A stretch of 64,000 nucleotides of DNA, taken from positions 26,129,394 through 26,193,393 of the forward strand of contig CM046882.1 of assembly GCA_025667525.1 (NCBI GenBank), in the 5' to 3' direction. The notes beneath the pieces are model-generated. The model ran no database searches and had not been told where the DNA came from. It was given only the letters and a program-made list of their open reading frames with translations. The stretch comes from Glebionis coronaria. Lineage: Eukaryota; Streptophyta; Magnoliopsida; Asterales; Asteraceae. The translations under genes and the position numbers were made by a program. Of this stretch, positions 1 to 14,207 are shown piece after piece (position 1 is the first letter of the stretch; each line of letters starts with the position of its first letter).

Positions 1-1130
1 GATCTTCACAAGATTATCAAACAGCTTCGTAAATTAGACGCTACAAACACGCTCTTCGGTTTCATTTCTATTTCTTCTCTGTTTATATATCATTTTCGAT
101 TTATCTTTTTATTTGGATTTGAATCCTTGACCTCTACTTTGGAAGGCTGGTATTCTTATTTTTGGGTCCACCCCTTGTGGTTATGATATGGCCTTGTTGT
201 GGAAGTGAGTGAGGGGTAGTCGTAGGAAGCATAAATATTTTGTTCTCTATTTGTCGACGGCTCGAGGAATAGAGCTGAAGCGCTGTTTTTTGACGGATCG
301 AGGAGAAGGGGTAGACCAAAACTTACATATAAGATAGACTTAAGCAGGACATGAAAGAGCTTCTCTTTTTCGAGGACATGACCTCTGATAGGAACGTGTG
401 GAGAGAGAGAACTAGGAATAGCGGGTGAGAGATATTAGGTCTGTTAGAGCTTTATGTTTTTGTCCCTCGTAGTGTTTTAGGTTTTTTTGTCTCTTAGCTA
501 CTCTACTCCCCTTTCTTTTCAACTATGCCTTTAGGTCTGCCCCGTAAGCTGATGCTTAGGTTAGTTTTGCTTTAGGCGTTTAGGAGCCCCCTTTCTCTAC
601 TTTTTGCTTTGCCGTTAGATTTAGCTTCTTTTCGCTTTCTCCTTTGAGGTTTTTCCTTTAGGTTTTTAGACTCCGCTTTCTATTTAGTCTTGGTTTTAGT
701 TTTTGTCTTTAGCCCAATATCTCCCCCTCTGTTTTCCGTGTGCTGCCTTTATGTGCTCCTGTCGTTAGCGATCTCGCTTTTTGCTTTGTTGTGCTTTCTT
801 GAGGTTTGGTTCTTTTATGTTCCCCATTTTGTCTTTTGTATGTGTTACTTGAGGCTTATGCTCCTTTGTGTGTATGTTTGCTTTATTATATTTGTTTTAA
901 GTGTGTATGGTTGTTTGTTTGCGCATATTGCTTGGTTGCCCTTTATGCGTTTTCTCTTTATCTTATATGTGCTTATCTTTTGCCCTGTGCCCGTTTGGTG
1001 GTGTTTTTTCTTCTTTTTGCCTCTTGTATGCTTGCTTTCTGTTTTATGGTTGGGTTGATTTTGCTTTTGCCTTGTTTTCGTTCTCTTTTCTCGAGCTACA
1101 CCCTTATGCACTCGTACACTGGCTGGAGAT
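1..1130. other. T-rich, A-poor stretch without a supportable gene
   Basis: From about 440 to 1190 the plus strand is strongly T-biased and A-poor, with many TTTT and CTTT runs. The long open frames here (for example 690-1058 and 806-1192) are strings of Phe, Leu, Cys and Val dictated by that bias and match no domain I know. The block runs directly into the GTT-tailed retroposon end at 1130-1243, so it may be the body or 3' UTR of the same retroelement. No gene is called. Confidence 0.4.
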
Positions 1131-1243
1131 CTCCTAGAAGCAGTCTTTTTACTTTCGGGTTTATCCTGGAGGTAGGGGTAGGATGTGTCTGAATTTCACC
1201 TCCCCATAGCTCGCTCCGACGAGATCGGGTATGTTGTTGTTGT
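1130..1243 (+). mobile_element. 3' end of a GTT-tailed SINE/LINE-like retroposon
   Basis: The segment has AGAAGCAGTCTTTT, a G-rich block GGAGGTAGGGGTAGGATG, CACCTCCCCATAGCTCG and finally GGGTATGTTGTTGTTGTA. A TTG/GTT repeat tail is known from plant SINEs such as the tobacco TS family. A second sequence with the same AAGCAGTCTTTT motif and the same tail occurs in the opposite orientation at 10153-10260. Only the 3' end is recognisable, and no target duplication was found. Confidence 0.4.
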
Positions 1244-2299
1244 ATTTGCCTAATTTCTATTACTGCCATCTAATCAATTTCTTTGAATTTGTAGTTGTCG
1301 AACAATAAATTGTTGAACTTTGATTGTTATATGTACCATAAGACAAAAGCAATTAATATGAGTGACATTCCATTAAACACTTCAAATATGTGCTAACTAG
1401 GTGCTTTACTTTTAAGTTTTAACCATTTCCCAAAAGGTTTGCCTATATGACAAATTGCTCATATAGTATTAATTCATGGGTTGGCCTAACAGATGCAATA
1501 ACGGTTCCATTCTTGCAAGATATTTCCCATCTTTCTAACTTCCCATCTTTCTAGTGGTTCATGTTTCTTAGTGGTTCATGTTTCTAACTTCCCATTCTTG
1601 CAAGATTAATTCATGAGAATGGACCAAATGCTTTTTAGTGGTTCATGTTTGCAACTTTTGATAGCATCAATCTTCAAAACGATATTTCATTATTAAGCAT
1701 TTTAGTTGATTCAAAAATGAAAGTCTAAGTGGTGCAAGTTTGCAACTATTGGCAACAAAAGCATTCTTGTTACTCACAAATTTCTTAGATCCAGAATCAC
1801 CATTGTCGCCCTCGATAATGATGATATCTCATCGGTAGCAAAACGTACTAATATGTACAATAACATATATAAATAATGCATAAAACATTTGTTGATCTTT
1901 AAATTAAAACCTTCTGATGACAGTTTGAACTTTGAACCATATATATTTCAATTCCGGTGACACAAGATCACATACGCTGTTAGTATATCGATTCTCTAGA
2001 GGTAGGATATTGAAGGAGTACAACTAACTTACTTTCTCAATGATTTGGTCTCAAGCTTTCTCATTCTTCACCATTTAGTCTAGGGTGTTCAAAATATCTT
2101 TTTCCGATGAGACTATGACAGATCGGATTAAAATTTTAGCATGATTAGGATATTTGAATTTGTGATTCACGAAGAGGATATAAATTCTTAGTAACTAAGG
2201 TAAACATTTGTTTGGAGATGATTATTTTTTCTTACGGGTTAAAACTTGTTGATAAACTATAACATAATGTACAATCGTGTTTCATATGTAATTACACAG
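1244..2299. other. AT-rich spacer with short local repeats
   Basis: No gene is visible. Around 1530-1740 short phrases recur several times (TAGTGGTTCATGTTT, TTCTTGCAAGAT, TAACTTCCCAT), as in a decayed local duplication. Nothing else was recognised. Confidence 0.5.
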
Positions 2300-3010
2300 A
2301 AGTAGAAGGCAAGCGAGGAACAAGATGCGTCGCAAGTCCTTTTTGAATAGCGAAACTAATTTTATGAAAACCACATATGTGGATTTAGGTGTCATAATGT
2401 TGCTATTCATAACGCGTTGAATTCTCTTGAGAAGCTCCACCGCTTCAGAAGCAAGTAACTGAAGGTATCAAATGCAAAAGGAATAAACACGTGCTGATTT
2501 TCAATGCATGATTTTTCGTGTTTTGTCGCTTTGCAAGAGGCGGTTTTCAAAGCAGCCTGACCCGCTGTAAAACGGCTACCCAACCCTACTAGAGGAGAAA
2601 CCCCATTCAGATCAACACACGTATGTTTTCCTCCAGCCCATCCAAAAACAAAAATATTCGCCGGTCTCTGTGTGGATTTTCCATCTAACAGGTCAGTCAA
2701 GAAGTTCACAGGTGCTTCTTTCTTGGCGGAGATACCGGCACACCTACATATGTCAAAAAGAACATCCTTAGCCATAACATGTCTATACTTGAAGCCCTAA
2801 AGCTCTTTACGATGAACCGCATGTTCCCCAAAAGAATCCAAACATGCCTTGCGACAAACAGGGCATATTGTATCGACAAAAAATAATGGGATCATGAGGC
2901 GATACTTGAGAATAAAACGATATTCCACTGATGACATATGTTGACCGAGCCCGTCTATAGAGATAGCTAGTAGGAAATCCTGAGCATGTGATGCGCGTAA
3001 ACACTAAAAA
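2300..3010 (-). pseudogene. Degenerate retroelement tail with zinc-binding RT-associated (zf-RVT-like) motif
   Basis: Read on the minus strand from about 3010 the frame gives CLRASHAQDFLLAISIDGL, then ICPVCRKACLDSFGEHAVH and, after an in-frame TAG near 2800, KYRHVMAKDVLFDICRCAG, followed by NIFVFGWAGGKHTCVDLNG. The CPxC...GEHA.H...RH pattern is the zf-RVT type found downstream of reverse transcriptase in plant non-LTR-like elements, and the remainder resembles the C-terminal tail of such proteins. A frameshift near 2420 moves the end (MNSNIMTPKSTYVVF and on to about 2300) into another frame. No RT catalytic core is present, so this is a 3'-only dead fragment. The family assignment rests on motif memory. 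Confidence 0.55.
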
Positions 3011-3440
3011 ATGGATTTCTGCCTCGAAGTCATGTCAAAGTGAACCTCCGTATCCTCGACTATTTCACTAAAAAGGGTAGTCGCCAATGTTTGTTAGGTT
3101 TTAAAAGGGCAGTATCCTTATTAGTGAAACAACTAAAATTAAAACTTGGAATCGTATCACGTAGGCAAGCTAAAGCAGAACCATAATAAAAAATAATCAA
3201 AGCTTAGAATCAAAGCTTGGAGATGATTATGGTGGTGAAATGTTGGGGCTGACATTCTAGAGAAGAAAATGGTGAGAAGATCTGATTGGACACTTCCAAC
3301 GTAAAGAAAAGTCAAAGATGAAACTTTGGAAGCCTTGAACTTGAAGACTAATAGCAATATTTCTACGATATATTTCAACATAAAAACATGGATTGAGTAT
3401 ATACATACAGGAACATTATGGATACAATTAGTTAACTAGT
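3011..3440. other. Spacer and CKX 3' flank
   Basis: No gene recognised. A 74-codon minus-strand open frame at 3157-3381 has no domain that I know. The part next to 3441 should hold the 3' UTR of the cytokinin dehydrogenase gene, but I could not fix a polyadenylation site. Confidence 0.4.
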
Positions 3441-5847
<2,407 letters not shown>

Positions 5848-5923
5848 GAGGAAGATAGAGAGAGAGAGGAAATTTAATTTATAATGATATAAGGATATGC
5901 ATATGAAGGTGGTAAGATAGGTC

Positions 5924-5931
5924 TATATATA
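5924..5931 (-). promoter_or_regulatory. TATA box of the CKX gene
   Basis: TATATATA lies 77 bp upstream of the CKX start codon at 5847, followed by a GA-rich leader (GAGAGAGAGG-type repeat near 5855-5870). Spacing suits a short 5' UTR. No cis-element for hormone response was claimed. Confidence 0.6.
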
Positions 5932-5932
5932 G

Positions 5933-7608
5933 AGAACAATATGCCAACATATATCAACTCTAATGTCATGTGGAAACTTTATTGATTTTTTCGATATAAC
6001 GTTAATTATTAAAAAAAATATTGATTTGTATAATGCACTCGATCTATCAAAAAATATTTATATGCATCCATGGATACATAGTCATAGTTTTGTCTCTGCA
6101 TGTGTCTAAGTCTAAAATACTACTCAATCTCAACAACTAATAATAGGTATTTTGTGACACATAGTCAGATACTATTCAATCTCAACATCTAATAATAGGT
6201 ATTTAGTGACGAAATTAGAGTTAAAAGTGATCGGATGTATAAAATTTTTAAAGTGTAATATAACGAAAAAAGAATAATAAAAAAATAAAATTTTGGGTTA
6301 AAATGTTAAAATATGCTAAAAAATAAGTTCATTTTTTCACTTTTTTTTTTTAAACGGTAATTTTTAACTCTCTTATCATATTTATATCATAAACTGTCTT
6401 ACATGTTTTAAGCATGACTTGAACCTGCAATCATTCGATACACTAAGCAATAACTAAAATCAAAATGCAATGGTCACTTTTGAAAATCAGGGTTTTCCTA
6501 GGAAAATTAGACTATATGTTTGTCACCATCACACATAATCTTCCTGGTATATATTAGGAAAATTACAAGCACCATTAGAAAATTTTAGGACTAAGCATTA
6601 ATTAAAGACTAATTGCATGCAATCAATATAGGTTGAGGATCCAAAAAGTGTTTAGCAAGTGAGATTTGTGTACTTTAAAGATAACATAGTCAAGCATTAT
6701 ATTGATATATAATTTCAACTATATCATATAAGGACAAAAATATGTACCTAATTCGTTTTTAATAAATTAGACTTTAAACACTTTAGACATATTTAACCAC
6801 TCGATCTTCTAGATAATTAGTTCTTACATTACGTACTTAGGGGCGGGCCGAGGGGATTCTCGAGGTGCAAGAAAACCCTACAGATTCATTTCGTGTAGTG
6901 TAAAATTTTGTTAGAAACACTGACTTTTCGTAAATAAACCTGATTCAAAAAAACATGTTATGTACTTATTTATGATTTATCAAATGCGCCCGATAAATCT
7001 AATACTGGTTCCGCCTTTACATACCTTAATACTTATGTATATAAAAAAAAGATTTGTTAGGTTTCTGCATTTGGATTTATAGTACCCAAGAAAAGAAATT
7101 TGAAAGCCACCATACGAATTTCAATTTTGTATTTTATTGACTTGAACTAACCTTTTCAATTGATCAATACTTAATATACCTGTGAGACACACATAATATG
7201 TTATTTTTTTAAATCTAAAACGGTGTTTTAATGGTTAGATGGTCGAGTCGTGCAAAAATATCGAAACATACAATATTTTTTCTTTGAACCATCGTCTAGT
7301 TATGATTAAACTTTTTATCCGTTTCGTTTGAGAAAAGAACTCTTGACAAGTCTTAAATCCAAAACTTTTAGAGAAACAATTTTCTCCAAAAAAACATATT
7401 TTGATAGCCAACTGAGCTATACCAGTTAGTTACACGTAACATGGGAAAATTTGGTACGTAAGACATAAATAAGTTTATTAATTAAAGTAAAACATTCTTG
7501 TGGCCCTTTGATGGAACCAAAAAGATTAGTTCTCACAAGTTAATTATACATGAGTTTTTGAAGGAAATTGTTCCCAACATGGATATAAAATAATATTAAC
7601 ACTTTTCT
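5933..7608. other. AT-rich spacer upstream of CKX
   Basis: No gene seen. An 18-nt sequence, CAACTAATAATAGGTATT-like, occurs twice near 6130-6200 within a short direct duplication (ACTCAATCTCAAC...). Around 6841-7020 the text is more GC-rich and resembles decayed transposon sequence, but no family can be named. Confidence 0.4.
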
Positions 7609-7617
7609 TTTATATTA

Positions 7618-8918
7618 GGGTTAAAGCCATAAATTACCAACGAACTTTACTTTTTTTCTCGATATTACTAATATGGAACATATAATACTATTATGACCAT
7701 CGAAACTTGTTGCAACCTGTTAATATAGGTAACATAATAATTGTAATTTTCATGTCATCTTTTTTTCCACTTGGCATTATGTTTCGTTAAAATTTTCCAC
7801 ATAAGAATTTTTAAAAGACAAAAATATCCTTGTCTCTTTCTTTCATTTCACCATTCTTATTAATGAGCCCATTATTTCCAGAATAATAAAAACAGAGCTC
7901 CACAACAATCACATCCACGCCTCCACAACAATCAATCAATTCTAAGATTAAATCATATACTTTACACTTGTCGCAATCACATCCACAATCCTTTTTTCTT
8001 CATAAAGCTAACAAATCATAAAACTAAAAACTCATCTCTAAAGTCACCATAACTCAGAGCCTCCCGGATCGAAATGGTTACAATCGTTGGAGGAGTGATG
8101 AGCGGCAATGTTATGACCATTCATAGTCGTTGTAACTAATGATCACAACCATACCCACATACCCACGACCACTACATGCAACTGCTACTGCTAAGTCACA
8201 TTTGTCTTACTTGGTTTCACTTTATGTGCAAAACGTCAATTTCCCATAAGCAACGAAAATAAAAAGCTGCAAATTAATACATACCTATATTCAAATGTTG
8301 AAAAGCAAATATCGTGGAACCAATGAATGAATGATCTTTGTGCAATCAAATCTGTTCAAGACTTTTGAGGATCAACACTTTCATTAATGTCTTGATTTTA
8401 TTTGTTTCTTTTAGATGATTTTGTCTTTTGAAGATATGTCGTGAAACACAATTTCCGATGACATGTAAGTGGAGCAAATTAAATGAAAAAGAAGGAACGG
8501 GTGATCACATGCGTTCTATGCACCAAGTTGGGTTTACTGGTTTAGTTAGAATTAATGGGAGTGAAAAATGGAGATTAAAAGTAAGTATTTATAAGAAACT
8601 TGTAATCGATTTTTTTTTAGATTTGAGCATAATGAGGATGCTCATGATGATGTTCATATGAAACTGTAATCAAGATTTTTTTTTAGATAAGATAGTGATG
8701 TGGATAAAGAGATATATTAAAAAATTAAAATAACCTACTAAATGTATGAGGTGTAGGTCAAAATCATTTGTTAACCGGCTATTATAAGTCAGTTTTAAGA
8801 TAGTTTCTAATTTTAAAACAGATTTAAAAAATTGGATGATAATAATGACATTTTATGTTCCATATTAGTATTATCGAAAAAAAAATTAAAGTTTGTTGGT
8901 AATTTATAGCTTTAACCC
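7618..8918. mobile_element. Mutator-like element with ~80-bp TIRs and 9-bp TSD
   Basis: The ends are inverted repeats of about 80 bp: GGGTTAAAGCCATAAATTAC at 7618 and, inverted, GGGTTAAAGCTATAAATTAC ending at 8918. Similarity continues through AATATGGAACATA. The element is flanked by the identical 9-bp TTTATATTA (7609-7617 and 8919-8927). Long TIRs plus a 9-bp duplication are diagnostic of the Mutator superfamily. At 1301 bp it has no MURA-like transposase and is non-autonomous. Internal sequence around 7900-8150 is less AT-rich than the arms and could be captured DNA. The short open frame 8428-8661 matches nothing I know. Confidence 0.85.
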
Positions 8919-8927
8919 TTTATATTA

Positions 8928-11900
8928 CAATGTTTGGATGACTCTAACTCTAATCAAGTCATAAAAAGTCAAACGTAATTTTATTTTTTGTTTTAAAATT
9001 ATTGTCTTTTAAAAAAGTACACAGTAAAAAAACATATTTATTATAGTTCTTATCTTTTACTTTTTGGCAACATAACAATTTTACTCATCTTATTTAACAT
9101 TATTAATAATAACTCCAAGCAAATATAATATAATAAACTTAATTAAACTTCTTTATATATTTAGTGGTGAATAATAATTTTAGGATAATCTAAAATAAAA
9201 AAAGATTATCAATTTGAAAGGAAGCGAATAGTTATTTTTACGATGTGTTTGTCACACATCATTATAAAAAGGTTATATTTATTTTTTGAAAACTTTAACT
9301 AAAATATAAGTTTTGTTTAACAAACAAAACTTAAGTTTAAAAAGATATTTTTTTTATAATTCCTTAAAATCAAATAATATGTAATTTAACTTGGAAACAA
9401 ATATTAACTTTTTCTTAAGCTTCATTTTCATCTTCATCCAAACTTACTCTTCAGTTTTAGCAATAGTTAGTTTCTCTCAGTATACTTATCTAGTATTTTT
9501 CGTCCTAAAATTATTTTCATCGACAAAAACATATAATTTAAGAAAAAACATAATATTTGCAATTTTCTTTTACTTACTTTTTCTTCATGATATATTATTC
9601 TCGATCTAAATTTCTTATTTATTTTTAAAAGTTTTCAATTAATTTAGTACAGCTCGAAAAAAGAAAGAATGGAGTATAAATTTGATACAAGATAAATAAT
9701 AATCTGAGATTAGTTTTTTTTTAAATATTGTATTGGTTTCAGATTCTTGTTCTCTACAAAAATATTGTAGCTTTTTGTTAGTGATAAAAAAATAAGATAG
9801 AAAAAATAGAAAACAAAAAGTATAAATGAAGAGAAAATGCATTTTGTCTTCTTTCCAAATTGGGAATGAATTTTGGTGGGTAGTTGAAGAATCTTTGAAA
9901 TATTTAGTATTCAGATTTGATGAGAAACTTCAAATGTAAAAACAAAAATTCTGATTGTCATGGAAACATCAACAAGATTTTGGTCTCCATGTTTTAAGAT
10001 CTTCTTTGTTGGCATATGTGGACACATGTAATCTCTACCTTTATAGTATTCTCAATTACTACAACATATGTACTAGTCATCATTTGATTGATGCATTTTA
10101 ATCCAAATGCAACGATCTAAAACAAAGATACTTAGGCACATAAATGAAAAAATGCACAACAACAACAATAACAACGATGCTGGCGAGGTTTGTAGAACCC
10201 GCGGGTTAAAAGACTGCTTCCAGATAGACCTTCGACTAATAAAATGAACACTATCGTAAATAATTGAACGAAAGATCAGTAAGAATGTCCTTTTTTCTAA
10301 TAGCAGAGTGTATGTATAAATCAGAACAGACCACTTAGTAAATCACTAGAAGGCCGATAGAAGATAGAAAAGCTTGTTACATGGGTCACTAAACCAATCG
10401 ACCCCGTTTAAAGAAGGCTTTTTTAAACATGACTCAAAATAATTGGAGGACGGGAGTTTGATTTCACTAACGATTAGGGTTTTCTGAAAACGGCTTTAAA
10501 AAGAAAATCGTCTCAATCCCAAATTTTCTTATGAGACCAAATGGTTGTTTGAACAACCACGTCAAAGGGGTTTAAGTGATTAGTGTGTTCTTAATCCTTA
10601 ATTTGGATTTATGATATGGAAGATCGTTTAAGATATATAAGAATGAATTAGTTTTCTCAAAGTAATAAGCAGAAAGCAAGTAGAAGAAAAATGTTTGGTT
10701 TTGATAATACTACCAATCAACTTTCTAAATATAAACACACATTTGATGAGGCTATATATCTTTAACCAGACCATGCATGATGACCTTGTTAATTGATGCA
10801 TTCACATAGAGTATAGTAGCTAGCTAGGTTAAAAGCAAACAAGTAATGATCCATGAAAGAAATTATGCACGCATTGAGATTAGAGGTGCACCTCTAATTG
10901 AGATTGACATTTTTGACGATTAATGATGATATAGATTATCCCCACGGTGTAATAATTTAACTTATTATTCGGCTCCCATGTCTTTAAAATTTACCTTGCT
11001 TGGATGTCAGTTAACCCCTTATTCGGGGTGTAATGGTATCGGTGAAACTAAGGTGAAAAAATTGAAGCCATTACGGCTCGTCTACTTTAGCGCGTGAAGA
11101 GTGAAAAAAATATTCGTTTAAATCGTTGTAGGAGTTGTTTACAATATTCGTTGAAATCAACAAATTCGATTTGTTATCTTGTTTTTTTGTTTACATCACA
11201 AACACGATCACTCTCTTTTGTTTAAGTTATGACTCAAAAAAATTCACACCCTCGCGTGGGAGCGAGAGGACTAATAATAGTGTTGATGCGCGACACTTGT
11301 CTCACCCGCATGTAACGACTGATGTTACACCTAGTGGTGCTAGATCTTTGTAGTTGTAGTGTGATTGTTTTTAAATTGATGCGACACACAGGTATCTAAT
11401 AGGTTGGGCGTATCAGATAGGTCGTCGAGCTTGATCGATCGATTCGAAACTCGATCTTCGTTGATGGAGCGACCAGAAAAGGGTCGTGGAGAGGACCAAG
11501 TGTCGTATGTATAATTGTGTGCGATTAATTCATTAAAAAGTATTTTGTGAGGTATGTTCTTTTTATATATGTTGATTTGATCTGAGAAAAAAAAATTGTT
11601 CAAAAGGAAAAACTAAAATTAGTGAATGATTGAAGTGTGAAAAATTGCTAGGTTTAATGATGAGTAAAATTTTATTGTTTTTCCAATAATATTTGATGTC
11701 ACCTCGTTAAATATGAGTTTATTCTAATTTCCTTCATTTCAAAATATAAAATTTCCTTGATATGAATTAGGATAAAAATACTATAGCTAAAGATTTGATT
11801 TATGGCAATCTTTGTTTTTTCTTGCTGGTGAAAAGTCATTTGTACTTCTCAATCTTTGATGCTCTTGTTAGATTTGATTTCCTAGTACATTACAGTAGTA

Positions 11901-11943
11901 TAGTACGATCTTTTAATAATAAGAAAAAATAACTTTTGTTTAA
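8928..11943. other. AT-rich spacer
   Basis: No gene supported. It contains the GTT-tailed retroposon end at 10153-10260. A stretch at 11230-11560 is more GC-rich, with unrecognised open frames on both strands (11135-11353 plus, 11340-11603 minus). No splice-supported exon or known domain was found. Confidence 0.45.
10153..10260 (-). mobile_element. Second GTT-tailed retroposon end, inverted
   Basis: Read on the minus strand this segment contains GGAAGCAGTCTTTTAACCC, then GCGGGTTCTACAAACC, and ends in GTTGTTATTGTTGTTGTTG. It shares the AAGCAGTCTTTT motif and the tail with 1130-1243. The 5' boundary to the right of 10260 could not be placed. Confidence 0.4.
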
Positions 11944-11945
11944 TA

Positions 11946-12198
11946 CTTTCTCCGTCACATAATAATAGTCCATCGACAAGAAACACGTAATTTAATAAAA
12001 ATATTAGTTTTTCAGCTTTCTATCACTTACTTTTTATATAAAAACAATTTTACCCTTAAACAATTAATTTACAACTTTTTTATTCTTTATAATACCCTCA
12101 AGTGAGGGTGATATAATAAATTTAATTTACATTTCTTATCTGTTTTTGGACTGAATTATTAATTTGGGACATTAAAAAATAGTATGGGACGGGGGGAG
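11946..12198. mobile_element. Stowaway-type MITE (Tc1/mariner)
   Basis: Begins CTTTCTCCGTCACATAATA after a TA dinucleotide and ends TATGGGACGGGGGGAG before TA. The inverted end reads CTCCCCCCGTCCCATA. CTCC-CCGTC termini with TA target duplication and 253-bp length are typical of Stowaway MITEs. No coding capacity. Confidence 0.75.
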
Positions 12199-12274
12199 TA
12201 ATATATAGTATAGTTCGATCTTTTCCCGGTTTGATTTATCCGTCCTCTTTCTGTTAGAAAACCTTAATTTACCA

Positions 12275-12365
12275 AAACTCACAGGCGGCACGAGCTTTAT
12301 AGTCTTTATAGCTTTATAAAGCTCGAGCCTACCTGTAGGTTCGGGTCAATTAAAGTTATCCCCGT
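12275..12365. repeat. Inverted-repeat segment related to the CCCGAGCC repeats
   Basis: GAGCTTTATAG is followed by a nearby inverted copy, CTTTATAAAGCTC, and then AAGCTCGAGCCTACCTGTAGGT with TTCGGGTCAATTA. The latter part matches the unit repeated at 12775-12965. Confidence 0.4.
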
Positions 12366-12774
12366 TGCCTAATAGAACGAGGACGGAGAAATAAAACCGG
12401 AAAAAGGGTTTCGAATCTTCATAAGTGTGCTATTGGAAACTCTATGCTTCTAGTTACAATGTATTACTAGTAGACAATGGTTAACAAAAAAGAAAGATAT
12501 GATAATTATGCATCTCGACAATTAGGCAACAAATCATTAAGCAAGAAGTATGAACACACGTGTGATGTTTTTGATCATCATTACATAGGTTTCACTTTAC
12601 ACGACAAACAACATCTTCAATTATAATACGAGAATCATTTAAAATATATTATTTCATTGGGATGTATATGCATGATCATGAGTACTCTTATGATCTATTT
12701 TAAGCCTAACAATCATTTCCTAAACACCAATGTCCTTTTGTGTGTTATTAAAATCTTGAACACAATTCTATTAG

Positions 12775-12965
12775 GCTATAAGGTCCAAGTCTGCATGTAG
12801 ATTCGGGTCTATTAGAGTCTTCAGTGAGCAAATAGCAATATAGGTTATAAGGCCCGAGCTTGTATGTGGTTTCGAGTCAATTAGGGTTTTCATGTTATGT
12901 AAGCAATAGGTTATAAGGCCCGAGCCTGTCTTAGGGTTCGGGTTCGGGTTCGGGTCCGGGTTTTC
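12775..12965. repeat. Three diverged tandem units of ~65 bp
   Basis: The phrase GGCTATAAGGTCCAAGTCTG, then TAGATTCGGGTC and TATTAGAGTCTTCA, recurs as GGTTATAAGGCCCGAGCTTG ... TTCGAGTCAATTAGGG and again as GGTTATAAGGCCCGAGCCTG ... ending in GGGTTCGGGTTCGGG. The last copy has expanded into a hexamer run. A related single copy sits at 12317-12360. Confidence 0.5.
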
Positions 12966-13524
12966 AAAGAAAACTTGCGGCGCAGCTTGTATCTAACGTG
13001 CCTTTTTATAATATAACTAATTTGTGTAATGTTGCTTTTATTTGGTTTCTGTTCACATGAGACATATATAATCTTTCATATGAGCAAATTGTGTCCTTTG
13101 GGAAACATAATCAACGTAACCTACCAAAAATTATGTAATCTATCAAAATCATCTATTAAAATCCCAAATGTTTGCATGCAAGATATCTAAGATAGCTGCC
13201 TAGCTAGAATGCATGTGATATCTTTCAACTGATAGATATGTATCAATGTTTGTAGTATACTATATAGTATATATCCATGACAAGTATAAGTCATTAGTTG
13301 ACGACAAAAGTACATGAAAAGCAAATAAGATTCACTTGATTTTGTTCAAACTTTAAGTGTTATGTTTTCCTGTAAGATAAAAGGCAAAATTTTAGGGAGA
13401 TGAAGAGGGACCCCATTTTGTGTTTCAAGTAGAAACAAATCTTAATTTTCCCCCACATTGTCCTTCCAACATACGAAATCACTTGAGGATTCCATAGACT
13501 TTTAAGGGCATTCACACCTTGTTT

Positions 13525-13676
13525 ATCATAACCTAGCTAGGTGTATCTTTCCCGGATCGATTAATCAATCAATTATTAGCAATCCATTTCCGGGGAAACA
13601 ATCTAGCTAGGTATATCTTTCTCTGATCAATAAATAAATAAATTATTAGCAGTCAATCTTCGAGAAAATGATTATT
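13525..13676. repeat. Two-copy tandem duplication, ~75 bp unit
   Basis: CTAGCTAGGTGTATCTTTC, then a GATCGATTAATCAATCAATT block and TTAGCAATCC, recurs 75 bp later as CTAGCTAGGTATATCTTTC, GATCAATAAATAAATAAATT and TTAGCAGTCA. Divergence indicates an old duplication. The surrounding sequence from 12200 to 14202 shows no gene. Confidence 0.5.
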
Positions 13677-14207
13677 CCTAGATAGTGTTACGCTTACACA
13701 ACTCTGATATCAGATGATTTGTAGACATCAAAAATTGATTAAGACATTCAAATGCGTTCACGAGAAACTTGTATAGTTTTGAAATTCTATTCTAATTGTT
13801 TATATATTGGAGTGATAAAAAAAAAGTTAAAGTATGCAAATCATGTCTCGGATCGGATATTCTTCCCAAATGTTTTGAAATCTCTCGATTAAATCATCTT
13901 ATATTTAAACACGACTTAATAAAAAACTAACAAGCCTCGTGTTCATCATGGGAAAGAAAAACAAAGTAATTGACAAGTGGATTAGAAAATCTTGATGCTT
14001 TGATTTGATGAGCATCTTCCAAGAAATTAGATTGAAATTGCATGAATGTCAATCACACAAAATATATAGTACTATGGTACTATAATAGATTTCATACGAA
14101 AGATATAGTAAATCAAGGTCATTCATGATATTTAGTAACTCATGCATTGGCACTGTACATATCATGGATGTGTAACTTTGCAAAGTTAGTTGTATCCAGG
14201 ATGTAAA

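Noticed and set aside
690..1192. Overlapping long open frames on both strands
   Set aside because: Composition-driven (T-rich strand gives Phe/Leu/Cys/Val strings); no domain, splice support or codon pattern.
7230..7440. Possible tRNA-like phrase (AGCCAACTGAGCTATACCAG)
   Set aside because: Only an isolated D-arm-like string; no acceptor stem, anticodon arm or T-arm consensus could be laid out.
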